From a virus: a stretch of DNA of 64,000 nucleotides. Positions 33,642 through 42,330 of the stretch are shown here, piece after piece. The stretch lies in IMG/VR virus record IMGVR_UViG_3300042691_047309, positions 1 to 64,000 of that record; one strand, 5' to 3'. Within the stretch, counting starts at the first letter, position 1. The number at the start of each line of letters is the position of its first letter. Below the pieces are notes generated by a model. That model saw only the letters and a program-made list of their open reading frames with translations. It was not told where the DNA came from and ran no database searches. A program made the translations under genes and the position numbers.

Positions 33642-35344
33642 CTTAAAGTTTTTATTCTTTCTACTTGATATTTCATTATATCAACATCTTGATTTTGTTT
33701 AAGTAAATCAATTATCTTTTGATACATTTGTATTGTTATCCTACAGTCTGTAATGGCGTCGTGATAACCCATCATATTAACTCCTAAGACCGGTCCTATT
33801 TTAGCCATTGATGATGATATAAGTCCGTTATCTCTTGTAGATGTTCCTATAAAATCAATCATTTCTTTATATTTAGTATCTGTTTCAGCTAATGTTTGTA
33901 ATAGAGGTAAGAAATATAACTGAATCAACATTTTAGTATCAAATACTTCGCTTTCAATTTTGTGACCGTATCTTCCACTTAGCATTGCCATATCAAAACT
34001 CGCATTTTGAGCAACTAATATATTTGGTGAGTAATTACTAACCCATCTGAAAAAGTCATCTACTATATCTTTTTCATTTTTATATTTATAATCACCTGAT
34101 CCATAGTGATTAAACCCCAATACCCACTTAGTTTTATCCTCAGGTTGTAGAAACTTTGATTTAGTTTCATCTGTTAATTTTATCTTTTCATCAAATGTTC
34201 CTATTTCACTAAAATTGTTTGATTTGAAATCATACTGAGTTGCTATTGCAGATACTTGAGTTAATTGTTGTTGTTTTGGACCACCTAACCCAGTCGTTTC
34301 GGTGTCGCACCAGATAAACGGCAGTGTGGATTTAGATTCTAACCACTCTAATATTTCTGGTATAGTTTTATACCACATTTTATTTTCATTCAATCCTTCC
34401 TCTACCTTATCAAAATGTATATAAACTTGCTCAGATATCGTTCCTTCATTAAGTGTTTTAATTTTTGTTGAAAATCCTTCAGATTCTAAATAACTTATAG
34501 TTGCCTCAACAACAGGACTTATTTCATTCCAAAACTCATCGTGAGTTAGTCTTCTTTGATTTTTAATCCAAACATAAGGACCATGTAACCAATAGTGTTT
34601 TTTATCTTTCGGTCTTATTAAGTCAATAAATGAATTAAGTTTGGAAGGTGACTCTGTGAATCCACTGATATGTGGTCTGTATCCTAAATCTTCTAATTCT
34701 AAAAGAATATTTCTTAAATAAGATTCCAATTCCAATCTAATTGGACTAGTTGGTAGTTTCCACTCAGAGTCATATTCTATACCTTCATGTTTAATTGATT
34801 CATTTGTTTTATAGTCAAATTTAACTTTTTCACCCGATGGCATTGAGTAAGTAATCTTATCAACATTTTTTACTTCATATTTATAACCAGGATTGACATA
34901 CTTTTTACCTGTTCCCTTTTTAACATAAGCAATTGTTATGTGTGGTTTGTAATCAGGATACTGATCTGAATTAGGAAACTTAGAAAGCTCATCGTGTAAG
35001 TATTGTAAAGCACCATCCGGTTTTACATTAAACTTAACAACATCAAACTTCTCATTCTCAAAGATATCTATACCATCTACTACTATGTTTATATTGTCTG
35101 TAAAGTTATCAAATACAGATTTTACCATATCTGGAGTTACCGTATCATGAAGACCATAGAGTAAAGTAAGGTGTGGGTTATTTTGAATTCCGTATGTTGA
35201 ATCTCCTTCTTCTTCATAAATATCTTCCTCATCAATAGATGATGTTATCTCATTCCAGTTACTAACTGGGATTTCGACCATAACACATCCATATTGATAG
35301 CCTGATGACTCCTTAATAAATTGTATGTAGTTTTTGATTTTCAT
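33638..35344 (-). CDS. 2H phosphoesterase - DEDDh exonuclease fusion with leader
   Basis: 568 residues. The leader MKIKNYIQFIKESS is followed by a 2H phosphoesterase domain with H-L-T (58-60) and H-I-T (135-137). Then K-T-N-E-S (179-183), a middle domain of about 110 residues resembling the small leader proteins, and a DnaQ-like exonuclease: DTETTGL (347-353), NASFD (447-451) and HDAITD (528-533). All DEDDh catalytic residues are present. 2H enzymes cut 2'-5' or cyclic nucleotides; Acb1 of T4 is one. An anti-defence function delivered with the DNA is inference. Confidence 0.85.
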   Translation of the reverse strand: MKIKNYIQFIKESSGYQYGCVMVEIPVSNWNEITSSIDEEDIYEEEGDSTYGIQNNPHLTLLYGLHDTVTPDMVKSVFDNFTDNINIVVDGIDIFENEKFDVVKFNVKPDGALQYLHDELSKFPNSDQYPDYKPHITIAYVKKGTGKKYVNPGYKYEVKNVDKITYSMPSGEKVKFDYKTNESIKHEGIEYDSEWKLPTSPIRLELESYLRNILLELEDLGYRPHISGFTESPSKLNSFIDLIRPKDKKHYWLHGPYVWIKNQRRLTHDEFWNEISPVVEATISYLESEGFSTKIKTLNEGTISEQVYIHFDKVEEGLNENKMWYKTIPEILEWLESKSTLPFIWCDTETTGLGGPKQQQLTQVSAIATQYDFKSNNFSEIGTFDEKIKLTDETKSKFLQPEDKTKWVLGFNHYGSGDYKYKNEKDIVDDFFRWVSNYSPNILVAQNASFDMAMLSGRYGHKIESEVFDTKMLIQLYFLPLLQTLAETDTKYKEMIDFIGTSTRDNGLISSSMAKIGPVLGVNMMGYHDAITDCRITIQMYQKIIDLLKQNQDVDIMKYQVERIKTLR

Positions 35345-35766
35345 TAAAATGCTCTTCGTCGTTCTTTTTTATTTTTAAATATTTCGATAAATATATAATC
35401 TCTATATTCTGAAAATTGCAATTTATAATCAGGATATTTATCTGATAATCTTTTTAGACTAACTTTGACTTCTTGTAATAACTCGTTGTTAGTGTTATGA
35501 TTTTCAATATGGTTATAAATAGAAGAATTTTGGTCACCAATAAGATTTGCTGTCTTAGCAGTTTTGTGGTCTATATCAACTATCGTTTTTAATGTAATAG
35601 TTATATATGGTTCTGTTTGATCACCCATCAACATGGAGACTGAATCTCTTTCTATTAATTTTATTTCAGCTCTCTCATCATCTAATAATTCGGCAAAACA
35701 TTGATAAACATAATCATAATCTATGTAATCATTTTCACTTTCATTAAATCTTCTTAGCCTTTTCAT
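35344..35766 (-). CDS. Leader-bearing protein, tandem paralogue
   Basis: 140 residues beginning MKRLRRFNESEN. The next part (DYDYVYQCFAELLDD) is nearly identical to that of the neighbour at 35803, showing tandem duplication; the C-terminal half (LLQEVKVSLKRLSDKYPDYK) is also shared. No enzymatic motif. The paralogues differ most in the middle, near 50-85. Confidence 0.7.
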   Translation of the reverse strand: MKRLRRFNESENDYIDYDYVYQCFAELLDDERAEIKLIERDSVSMLMGDQTEPYITITLKTIVDIDHKTAKTANLIGDQNSSIYNHIENHNTNNELLQEVKVSLKRLSDKYPDYKLQFSEYRDYIFIEIFKNKKERRRAF

Positions 35767-35802
35767 TATATTTCTCCTATTTTATATAGTTTTTTATTTT
35801 CA

Positions 35803-36195
35803 TTAAAATGGATATTGTTCTTTTTTCTCTTCACCACCAAATATGTTAATATGAATTGAATAACCAAATATGTCAAAATTAATTTTATAAGTTGGATATT
35901 CTTCTGATAATCTATTTAAAGCAACTTCAACTTCTTGTAACAATTCGCTATTTGATTTTACGCCGTTTATGTAGTCAAATAATTTAGACCTTTCAATAGT
36001 GACAGTTCCTCCGTTATCTCTTCTTTCTGGATTAGATTGATTAATTTTCAAATCTATGGTAATATACTTTTGATAATCATTTTCAAATTCTCTAATTTGT
36101 GCTTTATTATCATCTAACAATTCAGCGAAGCACTGATAAACATAATCATAATCTATATCAATTTTACTTTCATTAAATCTTCTTAGTCTTTTCAT
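35803..36195 (-). CDS. Leader-bearing protein, tandem paralogue
   Basis: 130 residues, leader MKRLRRFNESKI followed by DYDYVYQCFAELLDDNKAQ. Paralogue of the preceding gene, ten residues shorter. Its start overlaps the upstream stop by one base. Its small fold (helix, strands, helix, strands) resembles the recurrent domain of the 56-60 kb cluster. Confidence 0.7.
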   Translation of the reverse strand: MKRLRRFNESKIDIDYDYVYQCFAELLDDNKAQIREFENDYQKYITIDLKINQSNPERRDNGGTVTIERSKLFDYINGVKSNSELLQEVEVALNRLSEEYPTYKINFDIFGYSIHINIFGGEEKKEQYPF

Positions 36196-36662
36196 TATAT
36201 TTCTTCTATTTTATATTTCATAAATCTCATAAACTTGTTATGTAATTCATTTCTATCCTCTACATTAAATACAAGGTTATTAACTTTCATGTAACTAACC
36301 ATTCTTGGAAAATCATCTATTTTAGATATCTTATAACCTAAGTAGTCTAAACTATCTTCTAAGTGTTGATATTCTTCTGGATAAATCCTACTCAAATCTC
36401 CAGTTGTTTGTTTATAAACAAACATGTCAAATCCACTTTCATCTGGAACTAATTTTATTAAAAATAAAAAAGAACGTTCTTTTTCAGGTACACTATTTAA
36501 AAATTCATCTATGTCTAAATTAATAAAGAATATATCTTTACTATCATCATTTTTTATAACAGCTATCTTATAGTCGTCTATTTGATTCTCAAAACAAGAA
36601 AGAATGACTTCTTCTAATTCCTGTTTAGACTCAAATAATTTATATGATTTAAGAAACCTCAT
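36195..36662 (-). CDS. Leader-bearing hypothetical protein
   Basis: 155 residues, leader MRFLKSYKLFESK. The rest alternates strands and helices (IFFINLDIDEFLN, SFLFLIKLVPDESGFDMFVY). No family recognised. First gene of the minus-strand leader run 36662-32068, with a late-type box 4 nt upstream. Confidence 0.7.
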   Translation of the reverse strand: MRFLKSYKLFESKQELEEVILSCFENQIDDYKIAVIKNDDSKDIFFINLDIDEFLNSVPEKERSFLFLIKLVPDESGFDMFVYKQTTGDLSRIYPEEYQHLEDSLDYLGYKISKIDDFPRMVSYMKVNNLVFNVEDRNELHNKFMRFMKYKIEEI

Positions 36663-36666
36663 AATT

Positions 36667-36678
36667 GTATATATTAAT
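36667..36678 (-). promoter_or_regulatory. Late-promoter-like box (TTAATATATAC on minus)
   Basis: On the minus strand ATTAATATATAC ends 4 nt before the start at 36662. It would drive the leader-gene run downstream. Confidence 0.5.
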
Positions 36679-36710
36679 TTGTCATCTTAAAAAGGATTAT
36701 TATCTTTGTA

Positions 36711-36718
36711 GAAATAAT
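36711..36718 (+). promoter_or_regulatory. Bacteroidetes-type -7 element
   Basis: TATCTTTG ends 6 nt before the ATG at 36725. No good TTTG lies at the 20-nt spacing, so it may be weak or extended. Confidence 0.45.
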
Positions 36719-36724
36719 TAAAAG

Positions 36725-36916
36725 ATGGCAAGAGAAAAAGATATTATTAGATTAGAGAAAGAGATTAAAAGTAAAATGGCTCAGATTAAAAACAAAAAAT
36801 TAGCACCATCTGAGTCTGGTATTGGAAAACTTATCAATCTAATGAAAACTTTTGATGAGCCTCTTTTTGATAAATTGATGTCTGATTATAAACAGATACT
36901 CAAAGATATAAAGTAA
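36725..36916 (+). CDS. Small helical basic protein
   Basis: 63 residues, an isolated plus-strand gene between two minus-strand genes. Helical and basic (EKDIIRLEKEIKSKMAQIKNKK), with a possible short coiled coil. Ends at the base before the stop of the convergent histidine kinase gene. A -7 element 6 nt upstream supports expression. Function unknown. Confidence 0.55.
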   Translation: MAREKDIIRLEKEIKSKMAQIKNKKLAPSESGIGKLINLMKTFDEPLFDKLMSDYKQILKDIK

Positions 36917-38449
36917 TTATTTAACTTTAATCTTCATCTTAGTTCCGGTTGATATCTTTTCACAACTAAGTTCAAATCCGTGCTCTTTGATAATTGCTAA
37001 ACAGATATTCAGACCAAGTCCGGCCTCTTCAATATCTTTGTGTTTAGCTTTAATAATCTTTTCAAATTGTCTTTCTGAAAGACCTCTACCATTGTCTTCT
37101 ACAACTATGTTATCTTCTTCTAAATAAATCTTGACTAATTTATTCTCACTATCATTATATTTGAGACCATTTTTAATTAAGTTGTCAACAGCATTCCAGA
37201 AAAGTGTTTCATTTGCCTCTAAAGTTGTAAGTTCTCCTAATTCAACTTGCTGATGATAAGAAGTTTTAGAAATTGAATCTTCTAATAATTGTCTGATATC
37301 AACTTCTTTCTTTTCCAAAACAACATTTTGTTTTACTAAGTTTGTAAATTCATAAACACTCTTATAAACTTTTTGAGTGTGATTTAAACCTTCTCTAATC
37401 ATTTTAACTGATCCGTCAATCTTTAGATTTTTTAACTCATCTGGAGTAATTCTTTTTTCCAAAGATGAAATTCCTCTTGGTATATAAGTATTGATTCCTG
37501 AATGCATATCGTGTCTGATTATTCTAGCAGCATGTTCTAAATAAGTATTCTTTTTATTTATGTCTTCTAATTGTCTTTCAATTTCTTTATCTTGAACTTT
37601 AATAGTTCTTCTTTGTAAAAGTGCTAATACAGAAAGTATAAGAACGGTGATTGCTAAAATAGCACCCCATAGCCAATTTTTGATAACTTGTTTCTCTTCC
37701 TTTAATGTTTCTTTGTCAATATTCAAATCAATTACTTGTTTCTCTTTCTTTAAGGATTTGATATTAACATCTTTAGCATCAATTAGGTCTTGACTGCCAT
37801 TGTTATCTATTAATTGCTTTTTTTCTTTTTGGATTTTTTCAATTTGATTATCAATTTGTTTAGAAAGATTTTCTAAATCTTCTTTTGATAAACTATTAAA
37901 TGTTTGTGGAAGATTTTTAAGAAAATCTGCATCTTTTTTAAGACTTTGTAATTCAGAAATACTCAATTCTGTTTTAGATTCTTCAGTTTTTTTCTCCAAT
38001 TTATATTCTTTTTCTAACTCATTTCTAATTTCCTTTCTAATTTGAGAAATATTATTATAGTATGAGCTATCTCTAAAAACGTCTTTTAGTCTAACTCCTT
38101 TTTTTTCAGAAAATCTTTTAATTTTAGAAAGGTAAAAGTCAGCTTCTTGATAAAGGCCTTTATTATAAAACTCTACTCCTAACTCTCTATAAAGTCTTGC
38201 TTGTTCAGTAGTTATTTTATTTACATCTTCTAATGAAGCTGGATTTAATTTATAAATTAATTCCATTATAGTCTCATCTTCCGGCAAGATAGGAACACCT
38301 TGGTCATAAACTGCCTCATATTCATTTATCTTATTGTAAATAACATTTTCAGACTTATTTTTTAATGTGTCAATATATTGATTAAAATTTATTTGAGAAA
38401 ATAAATTGCATGAGAATAAAGTTATTAAAGTTAAAAGTAGTGGTTTCAT
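36917..38449 (-). CDS. Membrane sensor histidine kinase
   Basis: 510 residues. Signal peptide at 1-18 with a lipobox-like LFSC. A periplasmic region of about 235 residues with helical repeat-like and coiled-coil parts follows, then one membrane segment (259-278). Then come a DHp-like block with H313 in IIRHDMHS, the N box DNLIKNGLKYN (422-432), the G1 box DNGRG (452-456) and the G2 box GLGL (477-480). All ATP-lid motifs are present, so activity is likely. No response regulator is seen here. Such kinases are unusual in phages; it probably senses an envelope state or interferes with host signalling. Confidence 0.85.
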   Translation of the reverse strand: MKPLLLTLITLFSCNLFSQINFNQYIDTLKNKSENVIYNKINEYEAVYDQGVPILPEDETIMELIYKLNPASLEDVNKITTEQARLYRELGVEFYNKGLYQEADFYLSKIKRFSEKKGVRLKDVFRDSSYYNNISQIRKEIRNELEKEYKLEKKTEESKTELSISELQSLKKDADFLKNLPQTFNSLSKEDLENLSKQIDNQIEKIQKEKKQLIDNNGSQDLIDAKDVNIKSLKKEKQVIDLNIDKETLKEEKQVIKNWLWGAILAITVLILSVLALLQRRTIKVQDKEIERQLEDINKKNTYLEHAARIIRHDMHSGINTYIPRGISSLEKRITPDELKNLKIDGSVKMIREGLNHTQKVYKSVYEFTNLVKQNVVLEKKEVDIRQLLEDSISKTSYHQQVELGELTTLEANETLFWNAVDNLIKNGLKYNDSENKLVKIYLEEDNIVVEDNGRGLSERQFEKIIKAKHKDIEEAGLGLNICLAIIKEHGFELSCEKISTGTKMKIKVK

Positions 38450-38453
38450 AAAT

Positions 38454-38465
38454 CTATATATTAAT
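38454..38465 (-). promoter_or_regulatory. Late-promoter-like box (ATTAATATATAG on minus)
   Basis: ATTAATATATAG on the minus strand ends 4 nt before the histidine kinase start at 38449. Confidence 0.45.
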
Positions 38466-38473
38466 AAAAAATA

Positions 38474-38749
38474 TTAATAGAAAGTATTTTTCAACTCAAA
38501 TTCAATGTCATCATCATCACTTTTTTCAAAATCAAAATCGAATCCCATATTTACAATATATGATGCGACACAATCAACCATCATTGGATCCGCTCCTCTT
38601 TCTTCCATGTATTTCATATAGTCTTGAATAGTGAAACTACCTTTCTCATTTTTTAGTTTTTGTAATTTAGGTAAAATGTCTTTAGCGATATCTTCATGAA
38701 TATCAGAGTCTAATTTTCCGTAAGATTCAAAAGTTTTTAAATGTCTCAT
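38474..38749 (-). CDS. Leader-bearing hypothetical protein
   Basis: 91 residues, leader MRHLKTFESYG. Helical middle (HEDIAKDILPKLQKLK), a short conserved-looking EERGADPMMVDCVAS segment near 49-63 and an acidic C-terminus. Function unknown. Lies between the ankyrin protein and the histidine kinase. Confidence 0.65.
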   Translation of the reverse strand: MRHLKTFESYGKLDSDIHEDIAKDILPKLQKLKNEKGSFTIQDYMKYMEERGADPMMVDCVASYIVNMGFDFDFEKSDDDDIEFELKNTFY

Positions 38750-38762
38750 ATCTATATTTTTT

Positions 38763-40829
38763 TTACATTTCTTCTACCCAAGGTTTCTTACCTCTTCTTT
38801 CAAGTTTCTCACACATATCTTTCCACTCATTAGGCTCAAATTTAAGTGCATTTTCTTTTAAGAATTGTCCTACTTGTTTTTTTAAGTCACCATTTGGAAG
38901 TTTTCTTGTATGACCCATCCAAGCAAAAGCATCAACAAATCCAGATTTACAACCTTTTGACATTTGGTCATTTATAATATCCATTCTACCATATTCAGCA
39001 GCCCATTTAACTACAAAGTTTTTACCAGCTTCTTCTGATTTAACTCCATATTTTAATAACATTTGGTATCCAGCAAAATAAGATTCTCCAATCTCTGTAA
39101 GACTTTTCCAAGATCCTTTACAAACTTTTCTGATTGGAAGATTTGAATTAAAGTTAGCATCAGCTCCTGCTTTTAAACAGAATTCTAAAGCATCTTCATC
39201 ACAAACAATGTTATTAAATACATCACCTGTAAGAACCGCGTGATTAGAAACTAACAACTTAATCATTTCCATATCTTTAGCTTTAGCAATTGCTGAATCA
39301 GCTCCTTTTTGTAAGTTAGGTGTTCCACCCAACGCAAAAATCATTTTAACTCTTTCTATATCATTATCTTCAACAGCATTGATAAGAGCTTTTCCATTAT
39401 CTCTATTTATGTCAGCTCCAAATTCTTTAACATATCCTTGTAAATCAGCCGCTGTAATAGTCCTTTCTCTACCAGTTTCTGGGTCCGGAATAGTTTTCTT
39501 AATAATAAATCTTTCAGCGTCTTTTGCTCTCTTTCTTCTGTCAATTTCTTCTTGACTAAGAGGTTGTAAGATATCAAAAAGACTATCACCAATCTCGTAT
39601 TCATTCTCCCATTGTTTTAAGAGTGATTTAAACTCACCACCTATATAATTATTATTCACTGTTTGACAAGCACCATTATCCCAACTTCTATTCGGTTTCA
39701 TTGTAATTCCAATAGTCCATCTAGTATTTGTAGATGAAAGATTAAAATTATAAATGTAGTATTGAATATTATACTCACCTAAATAACTATTCCAGTGAGA
39801 CTCGGTATTCACAATACAGTGTGAGCAGTGAGAGTTTAGCATTTTGTTAGCCGCGTAAGAATTGACCTCTACTATCATAATACCAGATACATTGTAAATA
39901 ACTTTACATCCTTTAACACCAAGTAAGTCATTTACTTTATTAATCTTTTCAATTCTATCAGAGTATCCTTCTGTTCCAGAGGCGTCTAAGTGTTGTTTTG
40001 CAGCTCTGATAAACTCAACAAGTGGATTTTCCTCATTATTAAATCTAGCTAATCTACTTCTCCAAACTAATTTTCCAAAATTTGGATTTGGTTTTCCATC
40101 TCTTGTTGTCTCCCAATTATCAACAAGCATTTCGCCAAAGAAAGTTTTCCAAATAATTTCTTTTTTATCATCTGGAGTGATACTTTCAAAACCAACAGCT
40201 ATTTCTATTAGTTGTTCCATTTGAAGTTCAGTTGCTGAGTTAGCAGCTTTTTTCAATTTTGGAGGAAGAGTATCAATAATTTTTTTAACCTTTCTATAGT
40301 CTCCTAATTTATCTAATTCATCCGAAAGAATCTCAGCATTTGTATGATTGTTAGATGGATTTGGAATTGACTCATCTATAAAGTTAATATCAAATTTCTT
40401 TGGAAGTTTATCTAACAAGTCTTTATATTCTATAAGAAGACCATAAAGTCTTTCAACTTCTTCATAAGATATTCCTTCAATGAAATACATATAAACAAAA
40501 TTATAAAGATATCCGATGTTTGGTTGAAAAAGGTCTCTTAGCTTAACAAACTCTTCATTGCGTTCAAGATTTCTAACTTGTTCATCTGTTAATCTAACAT
40601 CTCTCATTTTCATTCTGATTTCGTTAAATTGTTCCGGTGTAAAGTCATTTTTAGAAAGACCTTTCTTTTCACCATTTCTTAATTGGTAATCTAACTCAGA
40701 ATCAACAAATTTTAAATCAGTAGCCAACTTTTTTATAACAAATTGGTCTTTCAAAAACTTTTTTGATTTATCAAGATTCTCATTAAGAGGATGTAAATTA
40801 GTAAATTGGTTATATCTAAATAACTTCAT
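38763..40829 (-). CDS. Ankyrin-repeat protein with leader-like N-terminus
   Basis: 688 residues from the ATG at 40829. An in-frame start at 40862 would add an 11-residue non-leader extension and would overlap the upstream gene. Starts MKLFRYNQFTNLHPLNEN, close to the RNA ligase leader. A helical half (about 30-300) is followed by a block with CSHCIVNTESHWNSYLGEY near 335-355, and from about 475 ankyrin-like repeats (ALINAVEDNDIERVKMIF, AGADANFN). Ankyrin repeats bind proteins; as a packaged protein it could target a host factor. Confidence 0.75.
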   Translation of the reverse strand: MKLFRYNQFTNLHPLNENLDKSKKFLKDQFVIKKLATDLKFVDSELDYQLRNGEKKGLSKNDFTPEQFNEIRMKMRDVRLTDEQVRNLERNEEFVKLRDLFQPNIGYLYNFVYMYFIEGISYEEVERLYGLLIEYKDLLDKLPKKFDINFIDESIPNPSNNHTNAEILSDELDKLGDYRKVKKIIDTLPPKLKKAANSATELQMEQLIEIAVGFESITPDDKKEIIWKTFFGEMLVDNWETTRDGKPNPNFGKLVWRSRLARFNNEENPLVEFIRAAKQHLDASGTEGYSDRIEKINKVNDLLGVKGCKVIYNVSGIMIVEVNSYAANKMLNSHCSHCIVNTESHWNSYLGEYNIQYYIYNFNLSSTNTRWTIGITMKPNRSWDNGACQTVNNNYIGGEFKSLLKQWENEYEIGDSLFDILQPLSQEEIDRRKRAKDAERFIIKKTIPDPETGRERTITAADLQGYVKEFGADINRDNGKALINAVEDNDIERVKMIFALGGTPNLQKGADSAIAKAKDMEMIKLLVSNHAVLTGDVFNNIVCDEDALEFCLKAGADANFNSNLPIRKVCKGSWKSLTEIGESYFAGYQMLLKYGVKSEEAGKNFVVKWAAEYGRMDIINDQMSKGCKSGFVDAFAWMGHTRKLPNGDLKKQVGQFLKENALKFEPNEWKDMCEKLERRGKKPWVEEM

Positions 40830-40833
40830 AAAT

Positions 40834-41811
40834 TTATTTTTTCTTTTTTGATTCTCCAGCAAACGGACTTAATAAATGTTTTAGATTCCAAGATGGAATA
40901 AATTTCTTATTATGTTTTTCATAGTCTTCGTATGATTCAATTCCTGAATCTACAACATTTTGATAGTATTGGATATTAGCACCTTGTTTATTTAAGTCGG
41001 ATATTCTATCTCCAATGTCAATTCCTTTGGTCATTTTTCTTAACTTATTCCATTGATCGACCGTTTGTTGTCTTGGAAGAGATTCGTTTACATAATCTAC
41101 AAAGTTTAAAATCTTAGACTCAGATAACTGACCTTTAGACATTTCAATCACCTCTTTTGATGTTGTTGTGAAATAAAGACCGTCTTTTATAAACTCATTT
41201 CTGTTTGCAATTGAAACTCCATTTTTACCAGGAAAAGCCGTTATAACAGAAAGAACTACTTTATCTCCTAATTTACCTAATTTAGCTCCAATAAAACTTA
41301 AAAAGGTAGTTTTTTCACCTTCACCCTGTTTTACTTTAATATTAAATTCATTACCTCTAGAATCTTTGTATGTATAAACATTCATAGATTTAAATTCATC
41401 TGAATTAGCATCTAACTGATGGACATTTTCAACACCAACATCTGTTTTAGAATCTAAACCTAACCATTTAAACTTTTCAGCTTCATCTGGATTTGTAACT
41501 TTTGTTTCACTTGGACCAAACCCTTTGGTCATTTCAGTTGGTTTATTATTTTTAACTAACTCAACGATTGCTTTCTTTAAATCAACTCCTTTATCAAATT
41601 TAGAACCTGGTATAGTTTCTTCAACATGTGAATCTGTTATATGAGATAAATCTCCTAATAATAGAATAAAGTCACCGGATTCATAAACTGTATCTTTATT
41701 TGCCTCAACTTTTCCTTTCAGAAATTGATTATTATCAATCATCGATTGAATTTGAGAGTATATTAATTCTTCCCCATCTTCTACATTTTCAAATAATCTT
41801 ATGTGTTTCAT
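40834..41811 (-). CDS. Leader-bearing protein with an internal leader-like segment
   Basis: 325 residues beginning MKHIRLFENVE. Near residue 235-250 stands KILNFVDYVNES, which looks like a second leader copy at a domain boundary. The first 230 residues form an acidic alpha/beta part (SGDFILLLGDLSHITD); the C-terminal 75 are helical and basic. No family recognised. Overlaps the next gene by 4 nt. Confidence 0.7.
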   Translation of the reverse strand: MKHIRLFENVEDGEELIYSQIQSMIDNNQFLKGKVEANKDTVYESGDFILLLGDLSHITDSHVEETIPGSKFDKGVDLKKAIVELVKNNKPTEMTKGFGPSETKVTNPDEAEKFKWLGLDSKTDVGVENVHQLDANSDEFKSMNVYTYKDSRGNEFNIKVKQGEGEKTTFLSFIGAKLGKLGDKVVLSVITAFPGKNGVSIANRNEFIKDGLYFTTTSKEVIEMSKGQLSESKILNFVDYVNESLPRQQTVDQWNKLRKMTKGIDIGDRISDLNKQGANIQYYQNVVDSGIESYEDYEKHNKKFIPSWNLKHLLSPFAGESKKKK

Positions 41812-42242
41812 TGTTGTAATAATTCTTTTATATCATTCAAAAGTTCAGATACATCATCAAATGAACCAGAGAAAGCATATCCGTCTCCACCACAACTAAA
41901 TTCAAAAATAACTTTTGAGTTGTATTTATTTTTACCTTCAGTTCTTCTTTCATACATATCAAATTCATCTGGAATGCTTTCGTAAGTATTATCCATGTTC
42001 ATTCTTACAAAATCATCAGCAATACTTTCAGATTCTTGTTCTGATTTACCTGCTGATATAAGGCTATTGTAAACTAATGTGTTTATAATATTTTCTAATG
42101 TACTTTCAGAACCATAACTGTAACGGGCTTCAACCTTTTCGTTTAGATGGTCCTCAAATTGTTCAAGTGTTGTTTCATCAGTCACTACGAATTCTTCATC
42201 TTCGTTAGATTCAAATAACTTAAATGATTTAATATATTTCAT
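41808..42242 (-). CDS. Leader-bearing hypothetical protein
   Basis: 144 residues, leader MKYIKSFKLFESNE. Acidic throughout; the end (VIFEFSCGGDGYAFSGSFDDVSELL) suggests a small beta sandwich. Function unknown. Late-type box 17-18 nt upstream. Confidence 0.7.
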   Translation of the reverse strand: MKYIKSFKLFESNEDEEFVVTDETTLEQFEDHLNEKVEARYSYGSESTLENIINTLVYNSLISAGKSEQESESIADDFVRMNMDNTYESIPDEFDMYERRTEGKNKYNSKVIFEFSCGGDGYAFSGSFDDVSELLNDIKELLQQ

Positions 42243-42260
42243 ATTAAAAATTAATTTTTA

Positions 42261-42272
42261 GTATATATTAAA
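42261..42272 (-). promoter_or_regulatory. Late-promoter-like box (TTTTAATATATACT on minus)
   Basis: On the minus strand TTTAATATATACT precedes the start at 42242 by about 18 nt. It follows the nrdB terminator, so it starts a new transcript. Confidence 0.5.
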
Positions 42273-42276
42273 AGTA

Positions 42277-42302
42277 AAAAACCCACTTTTTAAAAGTGGG
42301 TT
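42277..42302 (-). terminator. Terminator after nrdB
   Basis: On the minus strand AACCCACTTTT and AAAAGTGGGTT pair directly, followed by a T run; 29 nt behind the nrdB stop. Confidence 0.85.
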
Positions 42303-42330
42303 AAAAACAAAAAAAGAAAAAAACAAACGA

